64,000 nt of DNA from Chryseobacterium wanjuense (GTDB lineage: Bacteria; Bacteroidota; Bacteroidia; Flavobacteriales; Weeksellaceae): positions 1 to 64,000 of the forward strand of contig NZ_FOIU01000002.1 in NCBI RefSeq assembly GCF_900111495.1, read 5' to 3'. Position 1 is the first letter of the stretch; each line of letters begins with the position of its first letter. Below, one piece after another: positions 33,888 through 43,111 of this stretch. A program made the position numbers and the translations under genes. The notes below the pieces were generated by a model. It was not told the DNA's origin and made no database searches. It was given only the letters and a program-made list of their open reading frames with translations.

Positions 33888-35393
33888 ATGCTATTGGATA
33901 AACTCATCAACTATCTCAAACTCGATAAACAGGAGTTTCTTTTTCAGTTCAGTTCACATCCTAATTACCCTTCAGCATTGGCTTTTAGCGATACTTTGAA
34001 CTTTATGGGAGTAAGAAATGATGCGTACGAACTGGACAAAGAATATTGGGATGAACTACCTGAAGAATTTATCGCTATTGTTGATAATACCTTCTCTTTG
34101 GTTAAGAAAACAGGAAATAATTATTCAATATATTCAGATAAAGCGAAAACTTTAAATAAAGATGAGCTTCATAAAAAATCTACCGATTTCGTTTTGTTAT
34201 TTGAAAAGGAAAATGCAGACACCAAAACGGTCACAAGCTATAAGCCTTTTATCTATGTCACACTTGCAATCATTGCGATTTATTCACTTCTGAATCACGC
34301 CTGGTATCAATTGGTATTCAATATTTTATCAATGATCGGAGTATATATTTCTCTGGAGATTTTCAACCAAAAATTTGGAAATACATCAGCAGTTATAGGA
34401 AGTATTTGTGGTGATACGGCAGACAGGCAGACTGTAAATTCCTGTAATAAAATCATCAATCAGGATAAAACAAGCATACTTGGATTAAAGTTTTCAGATT
34501 TTTCATTAATTTATTTTATCGGAATTACTATTCTCGGTTTATTTTTACCGGCCACTTCATTTATTATAAAAGGATTCACTTTTGCATCGGTGATTGCCAT
34601 TGGATATTCATTATATATTCAGGGATTTGTAGAGAAAACTTTCTGCAGGGTTTGCCTGGTGATCATTTCAATTTTGGTTGCTCAACTGGTAATTGCGGTT
34701 TTCTTTTTTGATAACATTTATTTTGATTTAAAAACATCTTTATTAAGCCTTATCTTATGGATCACCTCTTTCTCATTGGTTTTATATTTAAACAATACAT
34801 TAAACGAAAAGGACAGTCTACAAAAATCCAATACCAAAAACCTAAGATTTAAAAGAAATTATGACCTTTTTAAAAGAGAACTGACAGAAAAAGAAAAAAT
34901 TACATTCAGTGACAATGAAACGTTCTCTGTAGGAAATAAAGATGCCAGATTGAAAATTTCAATTATATCAAATCCCTATTGTGGATTTTGTAAAGACGCC
35001 CACAAGATTATGGAAAATCTGCTGGAAAAATATCCCGATGAGATTTCCGTACAGATGAGATTTAATTATTCTCCCGACAAACAGAACGAAAAGTTCACCC
35101 ATCTTATTTCAGATTTCACGTATGTCTACAAAAACAAGCCTGAAAAAGATTTTCTACAGACTGTTGAATATTGGTTCGAAACAAGAGATGAAGAAAAAAT
35201 AAGACAAAAAACCGGCGCGACTTCAAGTCATGAAGATCTTACACCTTTAGTGAATATGTCTGCCGAAAACAGAGATGCCGGATTGAACTTCACTCCTATT
35301 ATATTGCTCAACGGATATCAGTTCCCGGATAAGTATGACCGTGAAGATATCTATTATTTTATTGATGAATTGATAGAAGATGAAGAAATGTAA
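33888..35393 (+). CDS. VKOR-DsbA-like fusion with inactive C39-like N-domain
   Basis: This 501-residue protein probably makes disulfides in exported peptides. Residues 1-110 look like a C39 peptidase fold without the catalytic Cys (HPNYPSALAFSDTLNFMGV). A vitamin K epoxide reductase-type membrane domain (about 120-310) has the loop cysteines C174 and C186 and the active pair C253-R-V-C256. The C-terminal thioredoxin/DsbA-like domain has C365-G-F-C368 and a cis-proline segment (NFTPIILL). Electrons would pass from the DsbA-like domain to the VKOR domain and then quinone. The six-cysteine peptide at 37,739 in the same set is the obvious substrate. The inactive C39-like part might bind double-glycine leaders; that is inference. 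Confidence 0.87.
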   Translation: MLLDKLINYLKLDKQEFLFQFSSHPNYPSALAFSDTLNFMGVRNDAYELDKEYWDELPEEFIAIVDNTFSLVKKTGNNYSIYSDKAKTLNKDELHKKSTDFVLLFEKENADTKTVTSYKPFIYVTLAIIAIYSLLNHAWYQLVFNILSMIGVYISLEIFNQKFGNTSAVIGSICGDTADRQTVNSCNKIINQDKTSILGLKFSDFSLIYFIGITILGLFLPATSFIIKGFTFASVIAIGYSLYIQGFVEKTFCRVCLVIISILVAQLVIAVFFFDNIYFDLKTSLLSLILWITSFSLVLYLNNTLNEKDSLQKSNTKNLRFKRNYDLFKRELTEKEKITFSDNETFSVGNKDARLKISIISNPYCGFCKDAHKIMENLLEKYPDEISVQMRFNYSPDKQNEKFTHLISDFTYVYKNKPEKDFLQTVEYWFETRDEEKIRQKTGATSSHEDLTPLVNMSAENRDAGLNFTPIILLNGYQFPDKYDREDIYYFIDELIEDEEM

Positions 35394-35498
35394 ACATTGA
35401 TAAAAAATCCTTAATTTAGAAAAGTTTAAAAAAAATCCAAGCAGAAAAAAACTGTCGTCACCATGACGGCAATTTATTTTAATACAAATCGATAAAAA

Positions 35499-37691
35499 TT
35501 GAAATCTTTTCCCTTTTACCGCCAACCTGACTCCAAAGACTGCGGACCGACCTGTCTTCGTATTGTAAGCAAACATTACGGAAAAACCATTTCCTTACAA
35601 CAAATCCGTAACCTCTCGGAAACGACCAGGGAAGGGAGCAGCCTGCTTGGGTTAAGTGATGCTGCCGAAGATTTGGGATTTCGTTCTTTGGGTGTTCAGA
35701 TTAATTTCGAAACACTTGCCGAAGAAGTTCCTTTTCCATGCATTGTTCACTGGAACAAAAACCATTTCGTAATTGTCTATAAAATTGATAAAAATAATAA
35801 AGTCTATATTTCAGATCCGAGTTATGGCCTGATTACCTACAATAGAGAAGAATTCATAAAACTCTGGATCGGCGAAAATGCAAACGAAAAAACAGAAGAA
35901 GGAATTGCCTTAATCCTGGAAACCACGCCTGCTTTTTTTCAGACAGAGTTTGATGATCATGAAAGTAAGGCCAGCTTTAGCTTTTTGTCAAAATATTTAT
36001 TAAAATACAAATCACTTGTCATTCAGCTTGCCGTCGGACTTTTGGCGGGAAGTTTACTGTCGCTTATTTTTCCTTTCCTTACGCAGAGTATTGTCGATGT
36101 CGGGATTCAGAATCAGGATCTTAATTTTATTTACCTTGTTCTTTTAGCACAAATAATGCTTTTTCTGGGCAGAATGGGAATTGAGGTGATCCGAAGCTGG
36201 ATTTTACTTCACCTTTCTGCAAGAATCAATATTTCAATTATTTCCGATTTCTTTATTAAGCTCATGAAGCTGCCCATCAGTTTCTTTGATACGAGAATGA
36301 CCGGAGATATCATGCAGAGAATCAACGACCATCACAGAATTGAACAGCTTCTTACAAGCTCTTCGCTCAACACCCTGTTTTCATTGGTCAACCTGATCAT
36401 TTTCAGTATTGTTCTTTTACTTTATGATTACAGGCTGTTCATCGTTTACCTTGTCGGAGCCATTGCCTACATCGGATGGATCAGTTTTTTCCTTAATAAA
36501 AGAAAAGAACTCGACTACAAAAGATTCTCTCAGGTTTCTCAGGAGCAAAGTAAAGTGATTGAGCTTATCAACGGGATGCAGGAAATTAAAATGCATAATG
36601 CCGAAAAACAAAAACGCTGGGATTGGGAATTTTTGCAGGTAAAATTATTTAAAATAAGAATAAAATCGCTCTCCCTTGAACAATGGCAGTCTGTTGGAGG
36701 AAATTTTATCAACCAAATGAAAGATATTCTGGTAAGTTTTCTATCTGCTAAGCTTGTTTTAAGTGGAAATTTAACGTTGGGGATGATGCTTTCCGTTCAG
36801 TACATTATTGGGCAGCTGAATAGTCCGTTGTTACAATTGATTGATTTTATTAAACAAACCCAGGATGCCAAAATTTCATTGGAACGATTGGGTGAAATTC
36901 ACGATAAGGATGATGAAGAAAGCAAAGACGAGCAGTATATTCACGATCTTCCCCAAAAAGATATTGAAATAGATAATGTTTCTTTCAGATATATTGGTTC
37001 GGATGCTTATGTTTTCGAAAATTTAACGTTAAATATTCCTTTTCAAAAAACAACAGCCATCGTAGGAGCCAGCGGGAGCGGAAAAACGACTCTTTTAAAA
37101 TTATTAATGAAATTTTACGAACCTACACAGGGCGAAATAAAACTGGGAAACACAAAACTGAAAAATATTTCTCCAAGATTCTGGAGAGATCACTGCGGAG
37201 TTGTCATGCAGGAAGGTTATGTTTTCAATGATACGATTGCGAATAATGTTGCTGTGGGGGAAGATTATGTGGATAAGCAAAAGTTGAGAAGAGCTGTAGA
37301 AATCGCCAATATTAAAGACTTTATCGAAGAATTGCCCTTAAGCTACAACACCAAAATCGGTAACGAAGGATTGGGAATAAGCGGCGGTCAAAAGCAAAGA
37401 CTTTTCATTGCCAGAGCCGTTTACAAATCTCCCGAATATATTTTCTTTGATGAAGCCACCTCTGCGCTTGACGCCAATAATGAGAGAGTTATCATGGAAA
37501 ATCTCGAACAATTCTTCAAAGGAAAAACCGCAATTGTCATTGCACACAGACTTTCCACAGTGAAACACGCCGATAAGATCGTTGTTTTGGATAAAGGAAA
37601 AGTTGTGGAAGAAGGAAATCATGCCGAATTGGTCGCTTTGAAGGGCGAATACTACAGATTGGTAAAAAATCAATTGGAATTAGGAAATTGA
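35499..37691 (+). CDS. Peptidase-domain ABC exporter (C39), set 2
   Basis: The second leader-cutting exporter, 730 residues. The C39 domain has Cys15 (KDCGPTCLR), His in NKNHFVIVY and Asp in YISDPSYG. The ATPase has GASGSGKTT, ISGGQKQR, IFFDEATSALD and IAHRLS. The start appears to be TTG at 35,499, since the C39 motif begins directly after it. It follows the VKOR fusion after 105 bases (with a weak hairpin at 35,454-35,470) and precedes the six-Cys peptide by 47. It is only moderately similar to the set 1 exporter, so the two are probably separate acquisitions or old duplicates. Confidence 0.93.
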   Translation: MKSFPFYRQPDSKDCGPTCLRIVSKHYGKTISLQQIRNLSETTREGSSLLGLSDAAEDLGFRSLGVQINFETLAEEVPFPCIVHWNKNHFVIVYKIDKNNKVYISDPSYGLITYNREEFIKLWIGENANEKTEEGIALILETTPAFFQTEFDDHESKASFSFLSKYLLKYKSLVIQLAVGLLAGSLLSLIFPFLTQSIVDVGIQNQDLNFIYLVLLAQIMLFLGRMGIEVIRSWILLHLSARINISIISDFFIKLMKLPISFFDTRMTGDIMQRINDHHRIEQLLTSSSLNTLFSLVNLIIFSIVLLLYDYRLFIVYLVGAIAYIGWISFFLNKRKELDYKRFSQVSQEQSKVIELINGMQEIKMHNAEKQKRWDWEFLQVKLFKIRIKSLSLEQWQSVGGNFINQMKDILVSFLSAKLVLSGNLTLGMMLSVQYIIGQLNSPLLQLIDFIKQTQDAKISLERLGEIHDKDDEESKDEQYIHDLPQKDIEIDNVSFRYIGSDAYVFENLTLNIPFQKTTAIVGASGSGKTTLLKLLMKFYEPTQGEIKLGNTKLKNISPRFWRDHCGVVMQEGYVFNDTIANNVAVGEDYVDKQKLRRAVEIANIKDFIEELPLSYNTKIGNEGLGISGGQKQRLFIARAVYKSPEYIFFDEATSALDANNERVIMENLEQFFKGKTAIVIAHRLSTVKHADKIVVLDKGKVVEEGNHAELVALKGEYYRLVKNQLELGN

Positions 37692-37738
37692 TTAATATTT
37701 TCATTAAATTTAAATAACCAACTCAAAATCTTATAGTT

Positions 37739-37942
37739 ATGAAAAATTTAAGAAAAATCGAAAGAAAAAACTTAAGAGAAGTGCATGGTGCAGGTCCAAT
37801 TCCTGTATTTCCTTGCAATTGTTTCTGTTACATCAACAATGTGAAACAATGGAATGCATGCAACCGTTATTGTCCGGATGGTGACATTCCGGGAGTAGAA
37901 CCGGGTAATAATCCTAAATGTGATTATACATTACCATTATAA
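37739..37942 (+). CDS. Six-cysteine bacteriocin-like peptide
   Basis: A 67-residue peptide with a short basic leader (MKNLRKIERKNLREVHGAG) of the type common in Chryseobacterium bacteriocin-like peptides, but ending in Gly-Ala-Gly rather than Gly-Gly. The core has six cysteines: three close together in F-P-C-N-C-F-C-Y, two in NACNRYCPDG and one near the end (NPKCDY). Three disulfides are possible, fitting the VKOR-DsbA fusion encoded upstream. A strong terminator follows immediately. Confidence 0.8.
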   Translation: MKNLRKIERKNLREVHGAGPIPVFPCNCFCYINNVKQWNACNRYCPDGDIPGVEPGNNPKCDYTLPL

Positions 37943-37975
37943 GAATTTTCAGTAATCTTGAAATTGAGATTATTG

Positions 37976-38013
37976 AAACCCCTTTCAGAGTTTTCGAACT
38001 CTGAAAGGGGTTT
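37976..38013 (+). terminator. Strong terminator after the six-Cys peptide
   Basis: A perfect 17-base stem (37,976-37,992 with 37,997-38,013) is closed by a TTCG tetraloop. A run of Ts within and after the stem completes it. It lies between the six-Cys peptide and the second HlyD gene, so the adaptor is probably made from read-through. Confidence 0.85.
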
Positions 38014-38032
38014 ATAAAATTTTAAACAACAA

Positions 38033-39334
38033 ATGACACAAAAAGACATTTTAGACAATATTGAACTACGCTCCGAAAGCGTTCAGGATATTCTCACACA
38101 ACCTCCTCATTGGATGATCCGCTGGGGAAATAGCATTATTTTTATCATTCTTGTGCTCATTTTAATCATGAGCTATATAATAAAATACCCGGAATTTGTT
38201 CCTGCCCCGATTGTGGTAACCTCCCAGAATCCACCGGAAAAACTGGAAGCAAGAACCAATTCTAAAATCGAAAAAATATTCATTAAAAACCATCAACAGG
38301 TTAAAAAAAATGAAGTTTTGATGGTGATGCAGTCTACGGCAAACTATAAAGATGTTTTAGAACTAAAAAGATTGATCGATTCGATTGCTCCCAACCAGCT
38401 GGCTTCTTTTCCGCTTCAGGAAACTTCGCATTTTAAATTAGGCGAATTGCAGGGTGATTACAACAATTTTGCAAAAGCTTTTCAGGATGAAGCTTTATTT
38501 ACAAGACTTCAGCCTTATGCCCCGGAAAATTTAGCCGCTAATCAGAGTCTTTCCGAATATAAAATAAGAACGGCAACGCTCAGACAACAAAAAAGCCTGG
38601 AACAGGCAAAATATGAGCTGACCAAGAAAAATTATCAGCGTTCCCAGGAATTATTCAACCAGGGTGTTATCGCTGCCGTAGAACTGGAAAACGAAAAAAT
38701 AAAATACCTTCAGGCTCAACAAAATCTGGAAAACATTACGATTTCCCTTTCTCAGATCGAAGAAGGAATTTCAAATCTCAATAAAACAAAAAGTGGAACC
38801 GCCATCAATACAGAAAAAGATAAGATTACTTACTCTTCTCAGACACTGCAGTTATTTGAGCAATTAAGAAAATCATTAAAACAATGGGAACAAAGCTACC
38901 TGATCATTTCCAATACGGAAGGTCTTGCAAGTTTTCAGCAGTTTTTTGGCGAAAATCAGTTTGTAAAGGCTGGAGATGTCATTATCTCTATCTTACCTAA
39001 AAACAAGGAAAATTTGGTAGGCAGAATGGCTGTACCGGCAACCAATTCAGGGAAGGTGACTCCCGGAGAAAAAGTTTTAATCAAACTTGACAATTACCGC
39101 TATCAGGAATATGGCATTGTAGAAGGTAAAGTGCAAAATATTTCCCTCTCACCTGACAAAGACGGAAATTATTATGTTGATGTTATTCTTCCTAAAGGTT
39201 TAAAAACAAGCTATCATAAAAATCTTCCTTTTGATAAAGAGCTTAAAGGTAATGCTGAAATCGTTACACAGGATTTAAGATTAATCGAAAGATTTTTCTA
39301 TCAAATGAGAAAATTGCTAGGATATCAAAGCTAA
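38033..39334 (+). CDS. HlyD family periplasmic adaptor, set 2
   Basis: A 433-residue membrane-fusion protein. A cytoplasmic N-terminal tail (residues 1-32, including ILTQPPHWMIRWG) precedes one membrane helix (about 34-54). Split lipoyl halves follow (LEARTNSKIEKIFIKNHQQV and later EGLASFQQFFGENQFVKAGD) with a coiled-coil between (about 180-270). A beta-barrel end completes it. It completes the second export set with the ABC protein at 35,499. The order differs from set 1, where the adaptor precedes the exporter. Confidence 0.88.
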   Translation: MTQKDILDNIELRSESVQDILTQPPHWMIRWGNSIIFIILVLILIMSYIIKYPEFVPAPIVVTSQNPPEKLEARTNSKIEKIFIKNHQQVKKNEVLMVMQSTANYKDVLELKRLIDSIAPNQLASFPLQETSHFKLGELQGDYNNFAKAFQDEALFTRLQPYAPENLAANQSLSEYKIRTATLRQQKSLEQAKYELTKKNYQRSQELFNQGVIAAVELENEKIKYLQAQQNLENITISLSQIEEGISNLNKTKSGTAINTEKDKITYSSQTLQLFEQLRKSLKQWEQSYLIISNTEGLASFQQFFGENQFVKAGDVIISILPKNKENLVGRMAVPATNSGKVTPGEKVLIKLDNYRYQEYGIVEGKVQNISLSPDKDGNYYVDVILPKGLKTSYHKNLPFDKELKGNAEIVTQDLRLIERFFYQMRKLLGYQS

Positions 39335-39357
39335 GACAGGAAATCTATAGAAAAATA

Positions 39358-39385
39358 AAAACCGAAACATATCTGTTTCGGTTTT
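39358..39385. terminator. Bidirectional terminator
   Basis: AAAACCGAAACA (39,358-39,369) and TGTTTCGGTTTT (39,374-39,385) form a perfect 12-base stem. The plus strand ends in TTTT and the minus strand continues TTATTTTT. It serves the HlyD gene on the plus strand and the tRNA on the minus strand. Confidence 0.85.
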
Positions 39386-39393
39386 ATATTTTG

Positions 39394-39467
39394 TAGCGAA
39401 GACGGGATTTGAACCCGTGACCTTTGGGTTATGAATCCAACGCTCTAACCACCTGAGCTACCTCGCC
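39394..39467 (-). tRNA. tRNA-Met (CAT anticodon, elongator type)
   Basis: A 74-base cloverleaf: acceptor GGCGAGG/CTTCGCT with two G-U pairs, D-arm GCTC...GAGC, anticodon loop TTCATAA with CAT, and T-arm ACGGG-TTCAAAT-CCCGT. CCA is not encoded. One mismatch (A-C) closes the anticodon stem. The first pair is G-U, not the mismatched C-A of initiator tRNA, so it is elongator Met rather than initiator. A tRNA-Ile with modified CAT is less likely. Confidence 0.93.
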
Positions 39468-39511
39468 GTTTTCGTGGTGCAAATATAGGAAAATATTCGC
39501 TACCACCAAAT

Positions 39512-40798
39512 TTATTTTAACTTAAAATATTCCAAAACATCGCCAACATGATCTGGTTTACTGATTATCTTATTGTTAGCATCCAAAATAAAATACGTCG
39601 GAGTTGCATGAACATTGTACGTATCTACATAAGTACTGTTCCATCCTCTCAATTCTGAATCATTGACCCAAGGAAATGCCGATATTTTTTTAGTATAAGA
39701 GTCTTTGTCTACATCCAATGACAATCCTACTACCTGAACGTTTTTAGTCTTCAGATCGTTGTATTTTGCCAGTAATTGAGGAAGTTCGCTTTCACAGTGT
39801 GAGCAGGTAGAAGACCAGAATACCACAACTTTTTTATCAGCTTTGATATCGTAAAGCGATTTTGCAGTTGTATTTACTGGTGCCTGGAACTTATAGTTAG
39901 GAAATCCAGCTCCCATTTCCACATTCGCATTGGATTTTAAAGTAGAGGCCAACCTGTCTGTGATCGTACATTTAAGGTCTTTGGCTAGGTTAAGGTATTT
40001 ATTTTTATAGTCTGCCATTTCATAGACATCAAAAATATCAATCAGCTCAGATAAAACTACCTGTCCTCTTGGTGTTTCTACTTTTAATCTGTCTAAAAGC
40101 TTATCTACAGAAGCTGTAACATTGGTATTTCCTCCGGAATTAAGATATCCCACCAAAATAGGTCTTAATAGTGATGATGTCTCCAACATGTCATTAGACT
40201 TATCAATAAAAGTAATAATCTCCTCCTGGTTTACCTTTTTAGAGGCATCATTAGAAAGATATTTATTGTAGTTTGTATTATAATAATAAATGAATGGATG
40301 CTGAGTCTGATCAACTCCGCTTAATCCTCCGGAAAGTCTGTTGATTTCTGTTTTCAAAGCTTTTCCAAACTCTGTATCATCTTTATAATATTCTTTGATT
40401 TGAGACAACGCTGGTAGAATCAATTCCTTTTTCTGAGATCCTTCCTGAATTTTGCTCATAATATCATTCGCTTCATCCAGGTAAACCACGTTTTTAATTT
40501 TATTGGTTTGAGTCTCAAGCTTAACATTTACATTTTTATTTTCAGAAATAAAATTGAATGTATTGTTTGAACTAGGGAAATAGACTTTCATCATTCCCAT
40601 ATAATTTTTCGGATACTTGAAAGTCCAGGTATTGTTTTTACTTTGCTCTTTCGATACAATGATATCCTTAGAACCATTTAAAGTATATAGAATCGCATCT
40701 TGATCTTTGAAATCCGGCGGCGTCTGAATCGTAACAGTAAACTGAGCCTGTATAGAAAATGCAGCTAATAATGCTGAAATTGTATAAATCTTTTTCAT
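39512..40798 (-). CDS. TlpA-like thioredoxin-fold protein
   Basis: A periplasmic thiol-disulfide protein. The 428 residues have a signal peptide (IYTISALLAAFSIQAQ), an N-terminal helical and beta region of about 270 residues as in Bacteroidota TlpA/AhpC-TSA fusions (DUF4369-like start), and a C-terminal thioredoxin domain. That domain has the active-site pair in WSSTCSHCESELPQL and the cis-Pro in HATPTYFIL. It is monocistronic, with a terminator upstream at 40,814 ending the preceding transcription unit. Its redox partners are not visible in the window. Confidence 0.88.
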   Translation of the reverse strand: MKKIYTISALLAAFSIQAQFTVTIQTPPDFKDQDAILYTLNGSKDIIVSKEQSKNNTWTFKYPKNYMGMMKVYFPSSNNTFNFISENKNVNVKLETQTNKIKNVVYLDEANDIMSKIQEGSQKKELILPALSQIKEYYKDDTEFGKALKTEINRLSGGLSGVDQTQHPFIYYYNTNYNKYLSNDASKKVNQEEIITFIDKSNDMLETSSLLRPILVGYLNSGGNTNVTASVDKLLDRLKVETPRGQVVLSELIDIFDVYEMADYKNKYLNLAKDLKCTITDRLASTLKSNANVEMGAGFPNYKFQAPVNTTAKSLYDIKADKKVVVFWSSTCSHCESELPQLLAKYNDLKTKNVQVVGLSLDVDKDSYTKKISAFPWVNDSELRGWNSTYVDTYNVHATPTYFILDANNKIISKPDHVGDVLEYFKLK

Positions 40799-40813
40799 AT
40801 CGTAAAAATAAAA

Positions 40814-40839
40814 AAACTCTCTGAGTAAACAGAGAGTTT
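40814..40839 (-). terminator. Terminator of the T9SS-cargo transcript
   Basis: AAACTCTCT (40,814-40,822) and AGAGAGTTT (40,831-40,839) pair perfectly over 9 bases. The minus strand continues TTTTATTTTT, so it ends transcription of the genes at 40,860-43,033. Confidence 0.8.
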
Positions 40840-40859
40840 AATATTATTTTAATAAAATT

Positions 40860-41069
40860 TTATATTTTATTGCTTGAATATTTCTTTGTAAAGAATGCAA
40901 TAAACATTACTGCAATCATACCCAGAACATATACATACATATCAATCGGCGAAGCCGGTGCTCCCGGACCTACACCTCCACCACCACTTCCTGGATTTGG
41001 CGGTTGTGCATTAACCAATAAAACGGCTAAAAGAAAAAGAGCTGATACTAGTTTATTTATAGTTTTCAT
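40860..41069 (-). CDS. Small secreted or membrane protein with Pro/Gly linker
   Basis: A 69-residue protein with a signal peptide (INKLVSALFLLAVLLVNAQ), a Pro/Gly linker (PPNPGSGGGGVGPGAPASP), a single membrane helix (about 43-60) and a basic tail (KKYSSNKI). Small proteins of this layout occur beside T9SS cargo genes in Chryseobacterium; I know of no function. The layout resembles a short bacterial sorting anchor, but no sorting enzyme is known to match it here. It is 5 bases after the T9SS cargo gene and shares its terminator. Confidence 0.7.
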   Translation of the reverse strand: MKTINKLVSALFLLAVLLVNAQPPNPGSGGGGVGPGAPASPIDMYVYVLGMIAVMFIAFFTKKYSSNKI

Positions 41070-41074
41070 ATATT

Positions 41075-43033
41075 TTATTTTAAGATTTTTGTGTTAACAG
41101 TTTCTCCCTTGTCTGAAACGATTTTTACTACATAAGAATTTTTAATTTTACCATCAAGTTCAATTACAAAATCTGTAGAAGTACTAACCGCTTTTTTAGA
41201 GATTACTAATTTACCACTCATATCATAAACCTCAATATCTGCTTTTTTCCAGTTCGGATCAAATCTAACAACGTAGTTTGTAATTTGTGGGTTATAAACT
41301 ACCATTGTTCTTGAAGGAGTAACGTCTGGCTTACTTACCGCCAACACAACGCTACTAGGTTCTCCATAGTATAGATCAAATTCTGCTGCACTTGCAGGAA
41401 CAACATCTCCTTGCTTAGCTTGCTGAGCAATTCCGTTTGGTGCTTTAAAATAGAATCCAGTTCCAGAAGATAAGGCATGAGTCCCGTCACTTACCAATTC
41501 TGCATTTTCTCTAATTTCGAATTTGTAAGATTTAACTTTATTCATGTCATAGTTTACTAACTTAATATTTTTTCCTTTGAAATTATTTTCGTTAGCTTCA
41601 TTAATATATAACCAGTACTGACCAGTATAGTTATTGTCATAACCACCAGTTAGAGCTTCTTCGAAAGTACCCACAAGGTCAGCTGAAGTTGCTTTTACCT
41701 GAGTTTTTGCATCTGTAGAAGAGTGTCCCGTCGTTCCGTTAGGATAAACTACATAGTACGTTCTGCCTACTTCTTTTCCGTTAGCATCAAGAGCAACAAC
41801 TCCTAATTGCTTAACAGTTCCAATTTTTGCAGCATTTTTATTAGCAACAACGCTATAATCAGTTCCTGCTGCTCTACTATAATAATTAAATCTTCTAAGA
41901 TTCGCAAAATTAAACGAATCAGAAGCTGTATTATTAAGTAACTTAATTGCAAAAGTACCCATAGGTCTTACCATCATATAATCTACGTCACCTGTAGGTA
42001 CCCCTGAAGTAAACGTAATAAATTTATATGAAGCTGAACCTGTACCACCTGTTTGAGTAGTAGTTACTCCGGAAACTTCTAATCTAACCCCTTGAATAGT
42101 TGTTAAATTAACACCATCTCCATTAGGGCCTTCATTAACAGCAATTCTTGACAAATCTAAGTTGGTTAAGAAGGGATTTGAGAACTGATACCAGTTCTTA
42201 CCATAACTACCCTGCCAAGGTGTAGTTTCGAAACCATCCTGCAGATAAGTATTATACTTCTCGTTATACTGGTTTGTAGAGTTACCGTTTGTACCAAAAT
42301 TTACAGAAGCACCAGCTCCTTGTAAAGGAATCGCTGTAGCAGCATCATCCGCAACCGGACGACCTTTTACAACTCTAGTAGTATTACTCACGTCAAGACC
42401 AGTACCACCCAACATATAATAAGCAGTTCCCGGCTTAGCTACTCCTAATTTTGATGAAGTAGAGAAGTTTTCAGAAACTACAGTTGAGTTATTCCAAGTA
42501 AGAATCTCATTTTTAGAATACCTTGTATTAGTAAAAGTTTTACCTAACTCCGCACTCAATGTAGAGGCAGTTTTATCATAGAAAGGCAAACCAATCTGTT
42601 GGTAAGTTCCATGATTTACAGCTCTAAATTCCTGATCTACAATACCTGTAAGGTTTGCTTGAGGAATCCCTGAAATGAATAATTGTCCGTAAGTATAAAC
42701 GGGAGTAGCAGAAGAACTATTCGTATTTACCTGATTGTAAGCAGTAGGTTCGTTAAGCATGTTAACGAAATTACCACCACCGGTAGCTTCTGTTTTATCT
42801 ACGTTAGAAGCATCAATTGTTTTAAAAGAATCTGATGCAGCTCCGGAAACCATAATGTTTCCATGATTTTCAACTTTCCCCGTAGCTTTCATTTGTAGGC
42901 CACCACCACTGTATAGTAGGGTGCCTTTACTCACATACGTTGTAGCAGCGTCATCTACGTGTACTAGAACATTCTGCGCCTGAACAGAACTTACCACTGC
43001 CAATAATCCAATAGCAAATAAACTTTTTCTCAT
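41075..43033 (-). CDS. Secreted protein with T9SS type A sorting domain
   Basis: A 652-residue exported protein. A signal peptide (SLFAIGLLAVVSSVQAQ) is followed by a long Thr/Ser/Asn/Gly-rich beta region without a recognised enzyme domain. The C-terminal sorting domain (about 575-652) has the usual features: YNPQITNYVVRF, the EVYDMSGKLV segment, and a short basic end (VNTKILK). It should leave the cell through the SprA channel. The promoter at 43,074 fits the consensus exactly and may be strong. Function is unknown; a surface or adhesion role is typical of such proteins. Confidence 0.85.
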   Translation of the reverse strand: MRKSLFAIGLLAVVSSVQAQNVLVHVDDAATTYVSKGTLLYSGGGLQMKATGKVENHGNIMVSGAASDSFKTIDASNVDKTEATGGGNFVNMLNEPTAYNQVNTNSSSATPVYTYGQLFISGIPQANLTGIVDQEFRAVNHGTYQQIGLPFYDKTASTLSAELGKTFTNTRYSKNEILTWNNSTVVSENFSTSSKLGVAKPGTAYYMLGGTGLDVSNTTRVVKGRPVADDAATAIPLQGAGASVNFGTNGNSTNQYNEKYNTYLQDGFETTPWQGSYGKNWYQFSNPFLTNLDLSRIAVNEGPNGDGVNLTTIQGVRLEVSGVTTTQTGGTGSASYKFITFTSGVPTGDVDYMMVRPMGTFAIKLLNNTASDSFNFANLRRFNYYSRAAGTDYSVVANKNAAKIGTVKQLGVVALDANGKEVGRTYYVVYPNGTTGHSSTDAKTQVKATSADLVGTFEEALTGGYDNNYTGQYWLYINEANENNFKGKNIKLVNYDMNKVKSYKFEIRENAELVSDGTHALSSGTGFYFKAPNGIAQQAKQGDVVPASAAEFDLYYGEPSSVVLAVSKPDVTPSRTMVVYNPQITNYVVRFDPNWKKADIEVYDMSGKLVISKKAVSTSTDFVIELDGKIKNSYVVKIVSDKGETVNTKILK

Positions 43034-43073
43034 TGTATATAATTATTTGTGTGTTAATACAATATCTCAACTG

Positions 43074-43104
43074 CAAAGGTATGTTTTTTTACAGAAAAAA
43101 CAAA
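43074..43104 (-). promoter_or_regulatory. Promoter of the T9SS-cargo gene
   Basis: Minus-strand TTTG (43,104-43,101), a 19-base spacer and TACCTTTG (43,081-43,074) match the consensus exactly. The leader before the start codon is about 35 bases. Confidence 0.75.
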
Positions 43105-43111
43105 ATATTTT

